Positions 1 to 7,774 are shown, counted from the first letter of the stretch. The stretch: DNA of 64,000 bases from Rhodococcus sp. P1Y (GCF_003641205.1 NZ_CP032762.1:124001-188000); one strand, 5' to 3'. Numbers and translations are program-made. Notes: generated by a model not told the origin, from the sequence alone.

Positions 1-2
1 TC

Positions 3-986
3 GGACCCCAGATGCTGTGCGCAGCAGCCGAATTACCGATCACAACCGAGGAAGCGCGCGAGTTTCAAGCCGGCGCCGTCCTCGACCGACTCGCCTCGGA
101 CGGGCTCGTCCGAAAGCGGCCGCACGGCTGGTTCATCACCCCGGAAGGGCAGAAGTACGCACCGCACGCATCGGTGAACATCCGAGGCGGCACCGGAACC
201 CAGGTGGCGATCGTCGACGGTGGATCGGGGCGCATGCTGGGGACCGTCGACTCCGGAAAGGCTCCCGGCACAGTACATCCCGGCGCTGTTCACATCCACC
301 AGGGCGAGTCGTTCGTCGTCGACGAGCTCGATCTGGAGGACGGACTCGCGCTCGTCCACGCCGAGCAACCGGATTGGCACACGTCGGCGCGCGAGACCAC
401 CGACATCGCCGTCACCGCAGTGCATTCCCAGCGCATCCTGGGCGAGGTGACCGTCGCGCTCGTCCAGGTGAACGTCACCCATCAGGTCGTGGGGTACCTA
501 CGCAGGCTGCATTCCGGTGAGATTCTCGATTCGATCGAACTCGACATGCCCGAACAGACCCTCGACACCCGGGCCGTCATGTACACGATCACTCCAGAAC
601 TACTCATCGACAAAGGTATTCCAGCCGAGCGCTTTCCTGGCTCGCTACACGCGGCCGAGCACGCGGCAATCGGACTACTACCGCTCGTCGCCACCTGCGA
701 CCGCTGGGACATCGGCGGGGTCTCCACCGCGCTGCATCCGGACACAGGACTGCCGACGGTCTTCGTCTACGACGGCTACGACGGCGGCGCCGGCTTCGCA
801 GACCGAGGTCACCGAGCCATTGTCGAGTGGCTGGAGGCGACACGCGACGCCATCACCGCGTGTGAATGTCCCACCGGCTGTCCCTCGTGCGTGCAGTCGC
901 CCAAATGCGGAAACGGGAACGATCCACTCGACAAGGCCGGTGCGGTGATCGTGTTGCAGGCAGTCCTGGACGCGGCACACTCGTGA
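3..986 (+). CDS. DEAD/DEAH-box helicase, C-terminal fragment (DUF1998 domain)
   Basis: The gene runs in from the left edge, so only the last ~327 residues are present and both helicase core domains lie outside the window. The visible part has a winged-helix-like start and ends in a four-cysteine cluster (CECPTGCPSCVQSPKCGNG, roughly residues 290-308 of the visible protein). That cluster is the hallmark zinc site of the DUF1998 domain at the C-terminus of large actinobacterial DEAD/DEAH helicases such as M. tuberculosis Rv3649. Position next to the Tad locus matches that gene. The true start cannot be seen. Role is inferred to be nucleic-acid unwinding; the substrate is unknown. Confidence 0.85.
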   Translation, partial: GPQMLCAAAELPITTEEAREFQAGAVLDRLASDGLVRKRPHGWFITPEGQKYAPHASVNIRGGTGTQVAIVDGGSGRMLGTVDSGKAPGTVHPGAVHIHQGESFVVDELDLEDGLALVHAEQPDWHTSARETTDIAVTAVHSQRILGEVTVALVQVNVTHQVVGYLRRLHSGEILDSIELDMPEQTLDTRAVMYTITPELLIDKGIPAERFPGSLHAAEHAAIGLLPLVATCDRWDIGGVSTALHPDTGLPTVFVYDGYDGGAGFADRGHRAIVEWLEATRDAITACECPTGCPSCVQSPKCGNGNDPLDKAGAVIVLQAVLDAAHS

Positions 987-1101
987 CCGGGCACACCACG
1001 CTGGGCGGGCATTTGTAAGTTGTCTAAGACTTGCCCGATCCACTCAGCACATCGGCTCTGCGGCTGGTGGACTTGGCATCGACGACGAACAGGGGTGGAC
1101 T

Positions 1102-1644
1102 ATGTCGACGATTGCCTTGACCGAATTCGAACTCCCGACGCCACGGACCATTTGGGACATGGTGGGCAAACACCACATCGCGGCAAGCGCCTACGAGATC
1201 GGCCGCGAGAAGATCAGAGAATTCGCGCGATCGGTCCACGACGACCACCCCGCCCACACCGACGACGAAGCAGCCAGGAAATTGGGTCACGGCGGAATCA
1301 TCGCGCCGGTCACGTTCGTCAGCATCATCGGAACCGCCGTACTGCCCGAACTGTTCGCCAACTTGCTCATCGGCTACGGGCTCGGCGACATTCTCCATTC
1401 CGATCAGCAGATGGTTCTTCACCGGCCGATCCGAGTCGGCGACATTCTCACCAGCGATCTCTGCCTCGAGGCCTTCCGGCAGGCAGGCGGCAGCGACATC
1501 ATGGTCACCGCGAACGACATAACGGACGAGTTCGGCGAACCAGTGGCAACGACGAAGACCACCTTCGTCGCCCGTACGGGTGGACGTGGGGACGACGGCG
1601 GATTCGGCGACCTTCTCGACGGCATCATGCGCCGAGGCGGATAG
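1102..1644 (+). CDS. HadA-like MaoC-type (3R)-hydroxyacyl dehydratase subunit
   Basis: A 180-residue single hot-dog protein. The segment around residues 30-45 (YEIGREKIREFA) and a later GGIIAPVTF stretch match the N-terminal half of MaoC-like dehydratases of the HadA/HadC (UPF0336) family. In mycobacteria these pair with HadB to dehydrate 3-hydroxyacyl-ACP during mycolic acid elongation. There is no HadB-type partner beside it, so its partner must be encoded elsewhere or it acts alone. The ATG at 1102 follows an AGGGG-type ribosome site. It faces the Tad operon, with 40 bp between the stop codons. Family assignment is good; the specific substrate is not known. Confidence 0.75.
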   Translation: MSTIALTEFELPTPRTIWDMVGKHHIAASAYEIGREKIREFARSVHDDHPAHTDDEAARKLGHGGIIAPVTFVSIIGTAVLPELFANLLIGYGLGDILHSDQQMVLHRPIRVGDILTSDLCLEAFRQAGGSDIMVTANDITDEFGEPVATTKTTFVARTGGRGDDGGFGDLLDGIMRRGG

Positions 1645-1684
1645 GCTAGCCCGAGCCCCCCAGTCGCCCGCTGCCGAGGTGCCA

Positions 1685-2026
1685 TCACGGCCCCGCCCGC
1701 GCCGAGGCAACGGCGTCGCGAACACCGAAGCGGCCCAACGGGACCGAGATGGATACCTCGACCACGACGTCCCACCCGTCGATCACGCAGTCGGACAACG
1801 TTCCTTCCATGCGCGCAGCAAGTTCTTCGGCTGTGGAACACGCATCGGCCGCGCCCCGGTCCAGCGCACTCGCGGCAGCCAGCGCAGACAGATCAGCTGC
1901 GGACTGCGCTCGGTGTCGCGCACTCACCGCAGAACCGACGTGCACGACAGCAATCACCACAACCAGAAGCGCAGTCAACGCAAATGCAGCCAGAACGGTC
2001 ACGCCGCCTTCGTCTTTCGCCCTCAT
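1685..2026 (-). CDS. TadE/G-like pilus-locus secreted protein (Rv3654c type)
   Basis: A 113-residue protein with one N-terminal membrane helix (about residues 9-32) followed by the AEHR-like segment ARHRAQSAADLSALAAA. This layout is typical of the helicase/secretion-neighbourhood TadE-like family (M. tuberculosis Rv3654c). Such proteins are thought to be pseudopilins or minor components of the Tad (Flp) system. Its ATG overlaps the stop codon of the upstream TadE gene by 4 nt, so it is the last gene of the leftward Tad operon. Function inside the pilus system is inferred from context and architecture. Confidence 0.75.
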   Translation of the reverse strand: MRAKDEGGVTVLAAFALTALLVVVIAVVHVGSAVSARHRAQSAADLSALAAASALDRGAADACSTAEELAARMEGTLSDCVIDGWDVVVEVSISVPLGRFGVRDAVASARAGP

Positions 2027-2310
2027 TCGGGGCGTTCTTCAGCCACCGCGACCGCCTCGGCGCTCACCGTCAATCCTGGTAGAGCGGTGTCCGCTTCGAC
2101 CCTCACCGTGATGAAACCATCCTGCTCGGACACGGTCATGGCCGCACCTTCCGGCAACAGCTGCTCCGACGCAGCGTCACCCCGCGCCACCAGCCGAGCC
2201 GACTCCCTGGCCGCATCGACGCACCGAACATGCAGTGACACAGCCAAGATCGCACCGATGCACGTCACGACGACGGTGACGATGGACGCCAATGCGATCG
2301 CGGCCTCCAC
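2023..2310 (-). CDS. TadE-family minor pilin (start codon uncertain)
   Basis: The frame encodes the classic TadE N-terminus (GSATVEAAIALASIVTVVV), a membrane helix, then a ~60-residue periplasmic-type domain with a conserved-looking C-x-D-A-A-R-E-S-A-R-L segment. The only standard start near the motif is the GTG at 2310, inside the GSATVE motif, giving 95 residues. Between the Flp stop at 2331-2333 and this GTG the frame stays open but contains no ATG, GTG, TTG or CTG, although residues there (DNGSAT) look conserved for the family. Stop overlaps the next gene by 4 nt. Homologous position to Rv3655c. Confidence 0.7.
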   Translation of the reverse strand: MEAAIALASIVTVVVTCIGAILAVSLHVRCVDAARESARLVARGDAASEQLLPEGAAMTVSEQDGFITVRVEADTALPGLTVSAEAVAVAEERPE

Positions 2311-2330
2311 CGTCGCCGACCCGTTGTCCG

Positions 2331-2531
2331 CTACACAGCGGTGTTGAGCGCGCGCTCGATGATTCCCGTCAGCGCGCCCACGATCGAACCTCCCGTGACC
2401 ACGGTGTACAGAATCGCTCCGAACGCAGCAGCGGCGATGGTGCCGATCGCGTATTCGGCCGTCGACATTCCGTCGTCCTCGACCACTGCCAACAGCAGCC
2501 GAGTCTTGACCTGAGACAGTACGTTGTTCAT
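2331..2531 (-). CDS. Flp-type pilin (Flp/Fap family)
   Basis: A 66-residue prepilin, the expected structural subunit of a Flp/Tad pilus. It has a short polar leader, then DDGMSTAEYAIGTIAAAAFGA (the E-Y pair at residues 25-26 is the Flp signature) leading into the single hydrophobic helix. A strong ribosome site (GGAGGGG) lies 7 nt before the ATG at 2531. It sits between TadC and TadE exactly as Rv3656c does in M. tuberculosis. No prepilin peptidase gene is visible in the window, so processing must depend on a gene elsewhere. Confidence 0.85.
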   Translation of the reverse strand: MNNVLSQVKTRLLLAVVEDDGMSTAEYAIGTIAAAAFGAILYTVVTGGSIVGALTGIIERALNTAV

Positions 2532-2588
2532 GCTGATTCCCCTCCTGGTTCTCCGAAACGGCGGCCCCGCTTCGGAAGTCTTGGTTGC

Positions 2589-3161
2589 TCACAGCAGTCC
2601 GCCGCCCAGTACGTTTCTTGCCAGACCCACGACCACGGGAACGATTCCGAGGCACACGAACGCGGGGAGAAAGCACAGTCCGAGCGGTCCACTGATGAGC
2701 ACTCCTGCTCGCTCGGCCGCGGCTGCGGCTGCATCTTCTGCTCTGATCCGTTCTGCGAGAGCTAGTTCGGATACGGCGTCGGCGAAGGAAGCACCCGATC
2801 TCGCGGACCGCCGGGCCATCCGTGCGAGTGCTTCGATACGTGGTTCTGCCGCCACCGGCGCCCACGCGAGATCTGGGTCTGCGCCGAGCTTCAGCAGATC
2901 CGCCGTGGTCCGCAGGGCGACGGACGCTGCGCCCGGCGCGATCGCTGCCACCGCGTGGGCGGCCGCTCCGGCAGGTAGTCCGCCCCGTAGGCAGGCTGCC
3001 ATCATGTCGAAAGTAGTTGCCGTGGCGTGCGGGTCGGCCGAATCGGTTTTAGCCTCCGCTCCGTGCGGCGCATCCGCTCGACTCAACCTCCCGAGCGGGC
3101 CGAAACCGATAGGCACGAACACCAACGCCGCAGCCCAACACAGCAATGCCGCGCCGGTCAT
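2589..3161 (-). CDS. TadC-like inner-membrane platform protein (T2SS F family)
   Basis: A 190-residue protein with an N-terminal membrane helix (residues 3-20), a soluble alanine-rich helical middle containing the ARRSARSG-A segment seen in GspF/TadC domains, and a C-terminal helix (about 160-185). It is the second F-type platform subunit of the Tad machine (Rv3657c position). I take the ATG at 3161 as start because it overlaps the TadB stop by 4 nt, and the region upstream in the same frame is TadB coding in another frame. Acts with TadA and TadB in pilus assembly. Confidence 0.8.
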   Translation of the reverse strand: MTGAALLCWAAALVFVPIGFGPLGRLSRADAPHGAEAKTDSADPHATATTFDMMAACLRGGLPAGAAAHAVAAIAPGAASVALRTTADLLKLGADPDLAWAPVAAEPRIEALARMARRSARSGASFADAVSELALAERIRAEDAAAAAAERAGVLISGPLGLCFLPAFVCLGIVPVVVGLARNVLGGGLL

Positions 3162-3955
3162 CGGCACACCCTGTCGGCGATGGCATCGGTCCACAGCAAC
3201 CCCGCACACACCAGGGCCGACCCGATTGCGAGGAGAACACCGCCGAGACCACCACCAAGCAGCACTCCGATCGGCGAGGCATCCATGGCCTGCCCTAGCC
3301 CGACGCCTACGACCGGGAGACACGCCAGCACCGTTCCCGTCGCACGCGCACCAGCCAACGACGCATGAGTTCGATCTCGAAACCTACTGCGTGCCATCAT
3401 GTCAGCCCGCGCAGCGGTGAGGAGACCGACCAGACCGAGTCCGTGGTCGTCGGAGATCTGCCATGCTGCCGCGACAATCGCCAGTTCGTCCGACACCGGC
3501 GAATCGTTCACGCGCAGTCCGTCGTGGGCCGTTCCGCCGAGGCGTGCTCGTCCGGACGCTCGGCCGAATGCCGCTGCAGCCGTTCCCGAGCATTCGGACG
3601 CGGCCACGCTCGCCGCAGTGGCCGGGTGCGCCCCTACTCCGAGTTCACCGACGATCGTGTCGAGACCCGCCACCAAGGACTCCACCTCGGCCCTGTGTGT
3701 ACGACGCCTAACTGCGGCGCGCCGCCTCGTCCACAAGGTTGCTGCCACGATCGCGGCAGCCAGCGCCACCGACACTCCACAGCTGAACGCAAGGACAACG
3801 GCGGCGCCGATCACCGAAACGACCAGTACAGCAGCGCGGTGACGAATTCCGAGACCGATACCGAGCGCCGGCCGTCCCAGTATCTGCAGCCGCACTTTGG
3901 GATTGGGGGCAGCGAACAGCGCTGCCGCGCCCAGCAGAAGCGCGACCCCGCTCAC
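3158..3955 (-). CDS. TadB-like inner-membrane platform protein (T2SS F family)
   Basis: A 265-residue protein with a helix at the N-terminus, a hydrophobic pair at about 41-72, a cytoplasmic four-helix-like region and two C-terminal helices. A central segment (ELAIVAAAWQISDDHGLGL) resembles the conserved GspF-domain core. Together with TadC it should form the membrane platform on which the TadA ATPase acts. ATGA overlaps link it to TadA upstream and TadC downstream, so translation is probably coupled. Counterpart of Rv3658c by position. Confidence 0.82.
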   Translation of the reverse strand: MSGVALLLGAAALFAAPNPKVRLQILGRPALGIGLGIRHRAAVLVVSVIGAAVVLAFSCGVSVALAAAIVAATLWTRRRAAVRRRTHRAEVESLVAGLDTIVGELGVGAHPATAASVAASECSGTAAAAFGRASGRARLGGTAHDGLRVNDSPVSDELAIVAAAWQISDDHGLGLVGLLTAARADMMARSRFRDRTHASLAGARATGTVLACLPVVGVGLGQAMDASPIGVLLGGGLGGVLLAIGSALVCAGLLWTDAIADRVCR

Positions 3956-5133
3956 GTTCGCTCCGAACGGCTGTCGAGTAGAGCGTCGAGTATCGCTCGG
4001 CCGGAATGAGCATCGCCGGACACCGTCCAGGCGGGCACAACTGCGACCCGCCCCGATTCGTCCGCCGCGACAACCGCGATTTCACGAAGCCGTCGTCGTC
4101 CGTCGGCCGCACGCTGCACGTGCAGGACAACTTGCACAGCGGCGCCGAGTTGGCTGTGCAGGGCCGAACGACTCATCCCGCCCAGTGCCGCAAGCGCTTC
4201 CAGGCGCGCGGGGACCTCCGCAGGTGAATTGGCATGAATGGTTCCGGCACCACCGTCGTGACCGGTGTTGAGGGCGGTCAGCAGGTCCACCACCTCGGCT
4301 CCGCGTACCTCACCGACGACCAGTCTGTCGGGGCGCATTCGCAATGCCTGGCGGACGAGTTGTCGAACGGTCACTTCGCCGACCCCCTCCACGTTTGCGG
4401 CTCGGGCAACCATGCGGACCACGTGGGGGTGCGAGGGTGCGAGCTCGGCGGCGTCCTCGACGCACACGATGCGCTCGGTGGGTGGGACCTCCCCCAGCAG
4501 AGCGGCGAGCAACGTGGTTTTGCCCGCGCCGGTTCCCCCGACCACCAGAAAGGCAAGTCTCGCTGCGATTATTCTGCGCAACAGGACGAGCGCCCCGGCT
4601 TCGATTGCGCCGCGGCGGGCGAGCGCATCGAGACCTTGGGTGGTGGGTCGCAGTACCCGAAGAGAAAGGCAGGTTCCACCGCGCGCCACCGGAGCGAGAA
4701 CGGCGTGGAGTCGAACCCCGAACGTGCCGTCGCCGACGCCGGGAAGTTGACCGTCGACCCAGGGTTGGGCGTCGTCCAGACGCCTGCCTGCCGACAAGGC
4801 GAGTCGCTGGCACAACCGACGTACGGAGGACTCGTCGGCGAAACTGATTGCGGTGCGTTCGAGTCCGGCGCCCCGGTCGACCCAGACCTCGTCGGGTGCG
4901 GTGACGAGAACATCGGCGACGGAAGGGTCGTTCAGGAGCGGCTCCAGAGGACCTGCGCCGGTCAGTTCGGTCTGCAGTACCCGCAGCGCTGCAAGCAGAT
5001 CGGTGTCGCTGAGTACGCCCCCGGCCTCGATCCGGATCGCAGCGGCGACGGTCGTCGGGGTCGGGTCGTCGACCGAGCCCGCGAGACGGTCACGAACACG
5101 GTCGAGCAGTTCACCGGTGACCACAGCACTCAT
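3952..5133 (-). CDS. tadA: TadA/CpaF-family secretion ATPase
   Basis: A 393-residue type II/IV secretion ATPase. It has Walker A GGTGAGKTT at about residues 199-207, an Asp-box region (VCVEDAAEL), Walker B around RPDRLVVGEVRG, and the His-box NTGHDGGAGTIHANS. It powers assembly of the Flp pilus by hydrolysing ATP at the membrane platform. The ATG at 5133 was chosen because it gives the family's usual length and overlaps the ssd stop by 4 nt; a longer frame exists upstream but is the shadow of ssd. Counterpart of Rv3659c. Confidence 0.92.
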   Translation of the reverse strand: MSAVVTGELLDRVRDRLAGSVDDPTPTTVAAAIRIEAGGVLSDTDLLAALRVLQTELTGAGPLEPLLNDPSVADVLVTAPDEVWVDRGAGLERTAISFADESSVRRLCQRLALSAGRRLDDAQPWVDGQLPGVGDGTFGVRLHAVLAPVARGGTCLSLRVLRPTTQGLDALARRGAIEAGALVLLRRIIAARLAFLVVGGTGAGKTTLLAALLGEVPPTERIVCVEDAAELAPSHPHVVRMVARAANVEGVGEVTVRQLVRQALRMRPDRLVVGEVRGAEVVDLLTALNTGHDGGAGTIHANSPAEVPARLEALAALGGMSRSALHSQLGAAVQVVLHVQRAADGRRRLREIAVVAADESGRVAVVPAWTVSGDAHSGRAILDALLDSRSERT

Positions 5134-6263
5134 GCCGCCCACCTCCCGGATGCCGGCTTGCGAGCGAACGTGGCGAGAATTCTCGCCGCAGTGGCCCCGA
5201 GCGGTGAACGCTTCGCGAGACGAACCCCCGCTGTCTCGACGCGTCGCGCGAGTCCTGGCTCGGGCCGCATGCTGGCGAGCAACGGAAGTTGCAAAGCGTC
5301 GGCAATGTCCGTAGCTCGTAATCCGCCGGGCGCAGGCCCCCGCACGACGAGTCCGATGTTGGAATTTCGCGTTGCCAGAAAATCCGTCATGTTCTCGGCG
5401 GCCGCCACCGACCCGATGTCTGCGGGAACCACCAGCACGACGAGGTCCGCTGCGTCGTGGAACACCTCGGTGTCCGGCCCCGGAATTCTGGGCACGTCGC
5501 ATACCACCAGGTCTCCGGTGCGACGACCTGCATCGATGACGGCCGCACTCGACACGGCCCCGGAACCGCCCACCGATCCGGCAATCACACGTCCGGCCGA
5601 CAGCACCGACAGACATCCCCGTGTCGGCAACGCGCCGTGCAGAGACTCCCCTGATATTCGTCCCGATTCCACCACGAGACCTGGCCATCGCAAACCCGGA
5701 ATGTCTTCCCACCCGAGTAGGAGATCGATGCCGCCGCCGTAGCGGTCACCGTCGACCAGCAGAGTTCGTTCCCCTGCGGCCGACGCCGACAGTGCCAATG
5801 CGGCGGCGAGCGTCGATCCCCCTGCCCCGCCCCTGGCGCCGACCACCGAGATGACGCCGCCTCCCGAGGTCATCTCGTCGCGGTCGGCGCCGAGGAGAAG
5901 AATCAGTCCTTCCTCGTCACCCGGGAGTTCCAGCACGCGGCTCGCGCCGACCGCAGCCGCTGATCGCCAGTGCTCGACCGTTGCCTCGGCCGAGGCCAGA
6001 ACGACGACACCGTCACGACGCGGCATTCGAAGGGCGTTCGCGCAGTGCGCGCTCGCGGCGTCGAGCAGAACTACTCCCGCATCCTCCCATTCCAAGCGCA
6101 GCGACGACGCTGGCCGCGTGCTATTACCGACTGGTAGGTCCCGTTCCAGCACAACACAATCCGTTGCGGCTGCGATTCGCAGAACCTCTGCATTCAGTGC
6201 GGGGTCCCCGGTCATCAGCAGACACGGGCGACCTGCACGGGGTGTGGTTCCGTCGAATTCCAT
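5130..6263 (-). CDS. ssd: Septum-site-determining protein Ssd / CpaE-like P-loop ATPase
   Basis: A 377-residue CpaE/MinD-superfamily protein. After an N-terminal receiver-like region it has a deviant P-loop (GARGGAGGST, about residues 142-151) in which the two lysines of the canonical KGGxGKT are both absent, so ATP use may be altered or lost. A switch-like DGDRYGGGIDLLLG follows. In M. tuberculosis the homologue Rv3660c has been linked to septum inhibition; in other Tad systems CpaE localises the pilus machine. It heads the Tad operon here, which supports the second role at least as strongly. Confidence 0.85.
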   Translation of the reverse strand: MEFDGTTPRAGRPCLLMTGDPALNAEVLRIAAATDCVVLERDLPVGNSTRPASSLRLEWEDAGVVLLDAASAHCANALRMPRRDGVVVLASAEATVEHWRSAAAVGASRVLELPGDEEGLILLLGADRDEMTSGGGVISVVGARGGAGGSTLAAALALSASAAGERTLLVDGDRYGGGIDLLLGWEDIPGLRWPGLVVESGRISGESLHGALPTRGCLSVLSAGRVIAGSVGGSGAVSSAAVIDAGRRTGDLVVCDVPRIPGPDTEVFHDAADLVVLVVPADIGSVAAAENMTDFLATRNSNIGLVVRGPAPGGLRATDIADALQLPLLASMRPEPGLARRVETAGVRLAKRSPLGATAARILATFARKPASGRWAA

Positions 6264-6373
6264 AGGTCCAAGCCTCGCTGCGAAACAACCACATTCGCGG
6301 ATCGATCTGCGAATTGTGGATGAAACGAGGGGATGTGGATGAATTCCTGGACGTACGTACCAAAAAATTTGGT

Positions 6374-6470
6374 GAGAAAAGAGGACGACCCTCGCCAGGG
6401 GGGGAGGAGGCGAGGGTCGTCGGGTTCAGCCCCGGGGGGTCGGGCTGAACACGTCCGAACGAATCGGACT
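6374..6470 (-). ncRNA. 6C small RNA (B11-type)
   Basis: On the minus strand this ~97-nt segment forms three hairpins. The two main ones show the 6C signature. One has stem GTTCAGCCC/GGGCTGAAC (6424-6432 with 6442-6450) and a loop holding six C. The other has stem GACGACCCTCGCC/GGCGAGGGTCGTC (6384-6396 with 6409-6421) and a loop holding seven C. The second is followed by CTCTTTTCTC, a plausible terminator tail. A third short stem (GTCCGA/TCGGAC) opens the transcript. In mycobacteria the 6C RNA B11 lies in this same gap between ssd and the HAD gene and on the same strand. Length also fits the ~93 nt of B11. Confidence 0.85.
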
Positions 6471-6476
6471 GCACCG

Positions 6477-6507
6477 ATACTACACCCGGCGCGCACACCG
6501 TTTGCAA
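6477..6507 (-). promoter_or_regulatory. Promoter of the 6C RNA
   Basis: The minus strand carries TTGCAA (6507-6502) and TAGTAT (6482-6477), a good TANNNT -10 box, spaced by 19 nt. The predicted start, seven nt further on, is an A at 6470, just before the first hairpin of the 6C RNA. Confidence 0.55.
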
Positions 6508-6572
6508 GTTCAACATTCGCCGTTTTGCGTGTCGATCGGCGGCCGCGACACCAGCGAGACACCTGCGGCATC

Positions 6573-6578
6573 TATCGT
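6573..6578 (+). promoter_or_regulatory. -10 box of a leaderless HAD phosphatase mRNA
   Basis: TATCGT lies exactly seven nt before the GTG at 6586, so transcription should begin at the start codon itself. This geometry decides the start over an upstream in-frame TTG at 6502. Confidence 0.5.
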
Positions 6579-6585
6579 AGGGAGC

Positions 6586-7419
6586 GTGACCACCAGCGCC
6601 AGTATCGACGACGCCGAATCCTTGCGTCCCGTCGGAAGAATTGCCGCGTTCTTCGACTTGGACAAGACAATTATCGCCAAGTCGAGCACGCTCGCTTTCA
6701 GCAAGCCGTTCTTCGATCAGGGTCTGATAAACCGACGAGCCGTACTGAAGAGTAGCTACGCCCAGTTTCTTTTCCTGCTCTCCGGTGCCGATCACGATCA
6801 GATGGAGCGGATGCGGGCGCATATTGCCAACATGTGCGCTGGATGGGACGTCGAACAGGTCCGATCGATCGTTGCAGAAACGTTGCACGACATAGTGGAT
6901 CCGCTCGTCTTCGCCGAAGCCGCCGATCTCATCGCCGATCACAAGTTGCGCGGTCACGACATCGTCGTGGTGTCGGCGTCGGGCGAGGAAATCGTCGGAC
7001 CCATCGCCGAAGCACTCGGCGCCGACGTCAGTACCGCCACCAGGATGGAGGTCGAGGACGGTCGGTACAACGGAACGGTCGAGTTCTACTGCTACGGCGA
7101 CGGAAAAGTCGAGGCGATGAACGTACTTGCCGAATCTCGAAACTACGACCTGTCACAGTGTTTCGCATACTCCGATTCCATCACCGATCTCCCGATGCTG
7201 AACGCGGTCGGGCACCCGACTGCCGTCAACCCCGACCGTGCCCTGCGCAAGGAGGCCGCGTCCGTCGGGTGGCCGATTCTGACGTTCTCCAACCCGGTCT
7301 CGCTCCGAGCGCGTTTCCAGACTCCATCCGGAACGACCGTAGCTGCAAGTGCCGCAGTCGGATTCAGCGCCTTGGTCGCCGGCGCGGTGACGTATGGGCT
7401 ACTCCGAAAGAAACGTTGA
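6586..7419 (+). CDS. HAD-IB family phosphatase (Rv3661/SerB-like)
   Basis: A 277-residue HAD phosphatase. Motif I is FFDLDKT with the nucleophile Asp24 and Asp26, motif II is SASG, and motif III/IV gives FAYSDSITDLPML. A C-terminal hydrophobic segment (TVAASAAVGFSALVAGAVTYGLL) followed by basic residues suggests membrane attachment. Family members include phosphoserine phosphatase-like enzymes, but the substrate of the Rv3661 group is not established. The GTG at 6586 is preferred because a TATCGT -10 box lies seven nt upstream, suggesting a leaderless mRNA. It lies between the 6C and Ms1-like RNAs, as in mycobacteria. Confidence 0.85.
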   Translation: MTTSASIDDAESLRPVGRIAAFFDLDKTIIAKSSTLAFSKPFFDQGLINRRAVLKSSYAQFLFLLSGADHDQMERMRAHIANMCAGWDVEQVRSIVAETLHDIVDPLVFAEAADLIADHKLRGHDIVVVSASGEEIVGPIAEALGADVSTATRMEVEDGRYNGTVEFYCYGDGKVEAMNVLAESRNYDLSQCFAYSDSITDLPMLNAVGHPTAVNPDRALRKEAASVGWPILTFSNPVSLRARFQTPSGTTVAASAAVGFSALVAGAVTYGLLRKKR

Positions 7420-7428
7420 CGCAACCCC

Positions 7429-7457
7429 TTGATGTGAGCGGCGTCACGGGGTACAAA
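7429..7457 (+). promoter_or_regulatory. Promoter of the Ms1-like RNA
   Basis: TTGATG and TACAAA with a 17-nt spacer form one of the better sigma-A-type promoters in the window. It starts ten nt after the HAD stop codon, with no gene downstream on this strand for more than 6 kb. Confidence 0.55.
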
Positions 7458-7463
7458 TGACGT

Positions 7464-7774
7464 ACGGAAGAACGGAAGGCCAAGTTCGAACCGGAAGAGA
7501 AGGTTCGTTTCTCCCGACCAGGATTCCCAGCACGGATATCAGGCACCCACGCGGAGCGCGCCGCTGAAATGGCAGAAGCGCTGTGGGCCTGCGAGTTTCG
7601 GGAAGTAGCAGCAAGAACCCTGCACCGGTTGCAGGGATGACCTCCTCCTTCACCGGATCTACGCCGAGGCCTCGCGATCATTGATCGCCGCAGCCCACCT
7701 TTGCACGCTTGGTAACCAGATAATCCGTGCTAACGGGCGGCGAAGTCGACTCAGGTCGGCGGCGCCGCCCTTTT
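7464..7774 (+). ncRNA. Ms1/MTS2823-like abundant small RNA (6S-like)
   Basis: The 392-bp gap after the HAD gene contains no convincing reading frame. It does contain a promoter (TTGATG at 7429-7434, 17-nt spacer, TACAAA at 7452-7457) and, ~310 nt later, a terminator-like GC hairpin (GGGCGGCG 7735-7742 with CGCCGCCC 7763-7770) followed by TTTT. Between them are hairpins such as CCCTGCA-CCGGT-TGCAGGG (7618-7636) and GCGATCA/TGATCGC (7674-7688). In M. tuberculosis the ~300-nt RNA MTS2823 (Ms1 in M. smegmatis), which binds core RNA polymerase, occupies the same gap and strand. Identification rests on position, length and signals, not on sequence alignment. Confidence 0.62.
7735..7774 (+). terminator. 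Intrinsic terminator of the Ms1-like RNA
   Basis: GGGCGGCG and CGCCGCCC pair across a 20-nt loop and are followed at once by TTTT. An alternative perfect palindrome (GGCGGCGCCGCC, 7758-7769) lies inside the same element. Confidence 0.6.

Noticed and set aside
2023..2865. 280-residue minus-strand frame covering the whole Flp/TadE region
   Set aside because: Only its last ~95 residues look like TadE; the rest is arginine-rich shadow of TadC and Flp coding in other frames.
6287..6319. Hairpin CCACATTCGC/GCGAATTGTGG upstream of ssd
   Set aside because: It lies beyond the 6C RNA terminator and close to the ssd start. The stem has a bulge and nothing else supports a separate RNA or operator.
6384..6450. 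Tandem hairpins read as plus-strand terminators
   Set aside because: No plus-strand gene ends there, and the loops are G-rich on that strand. On the minus strand they show the 6C signature, which explains them better.
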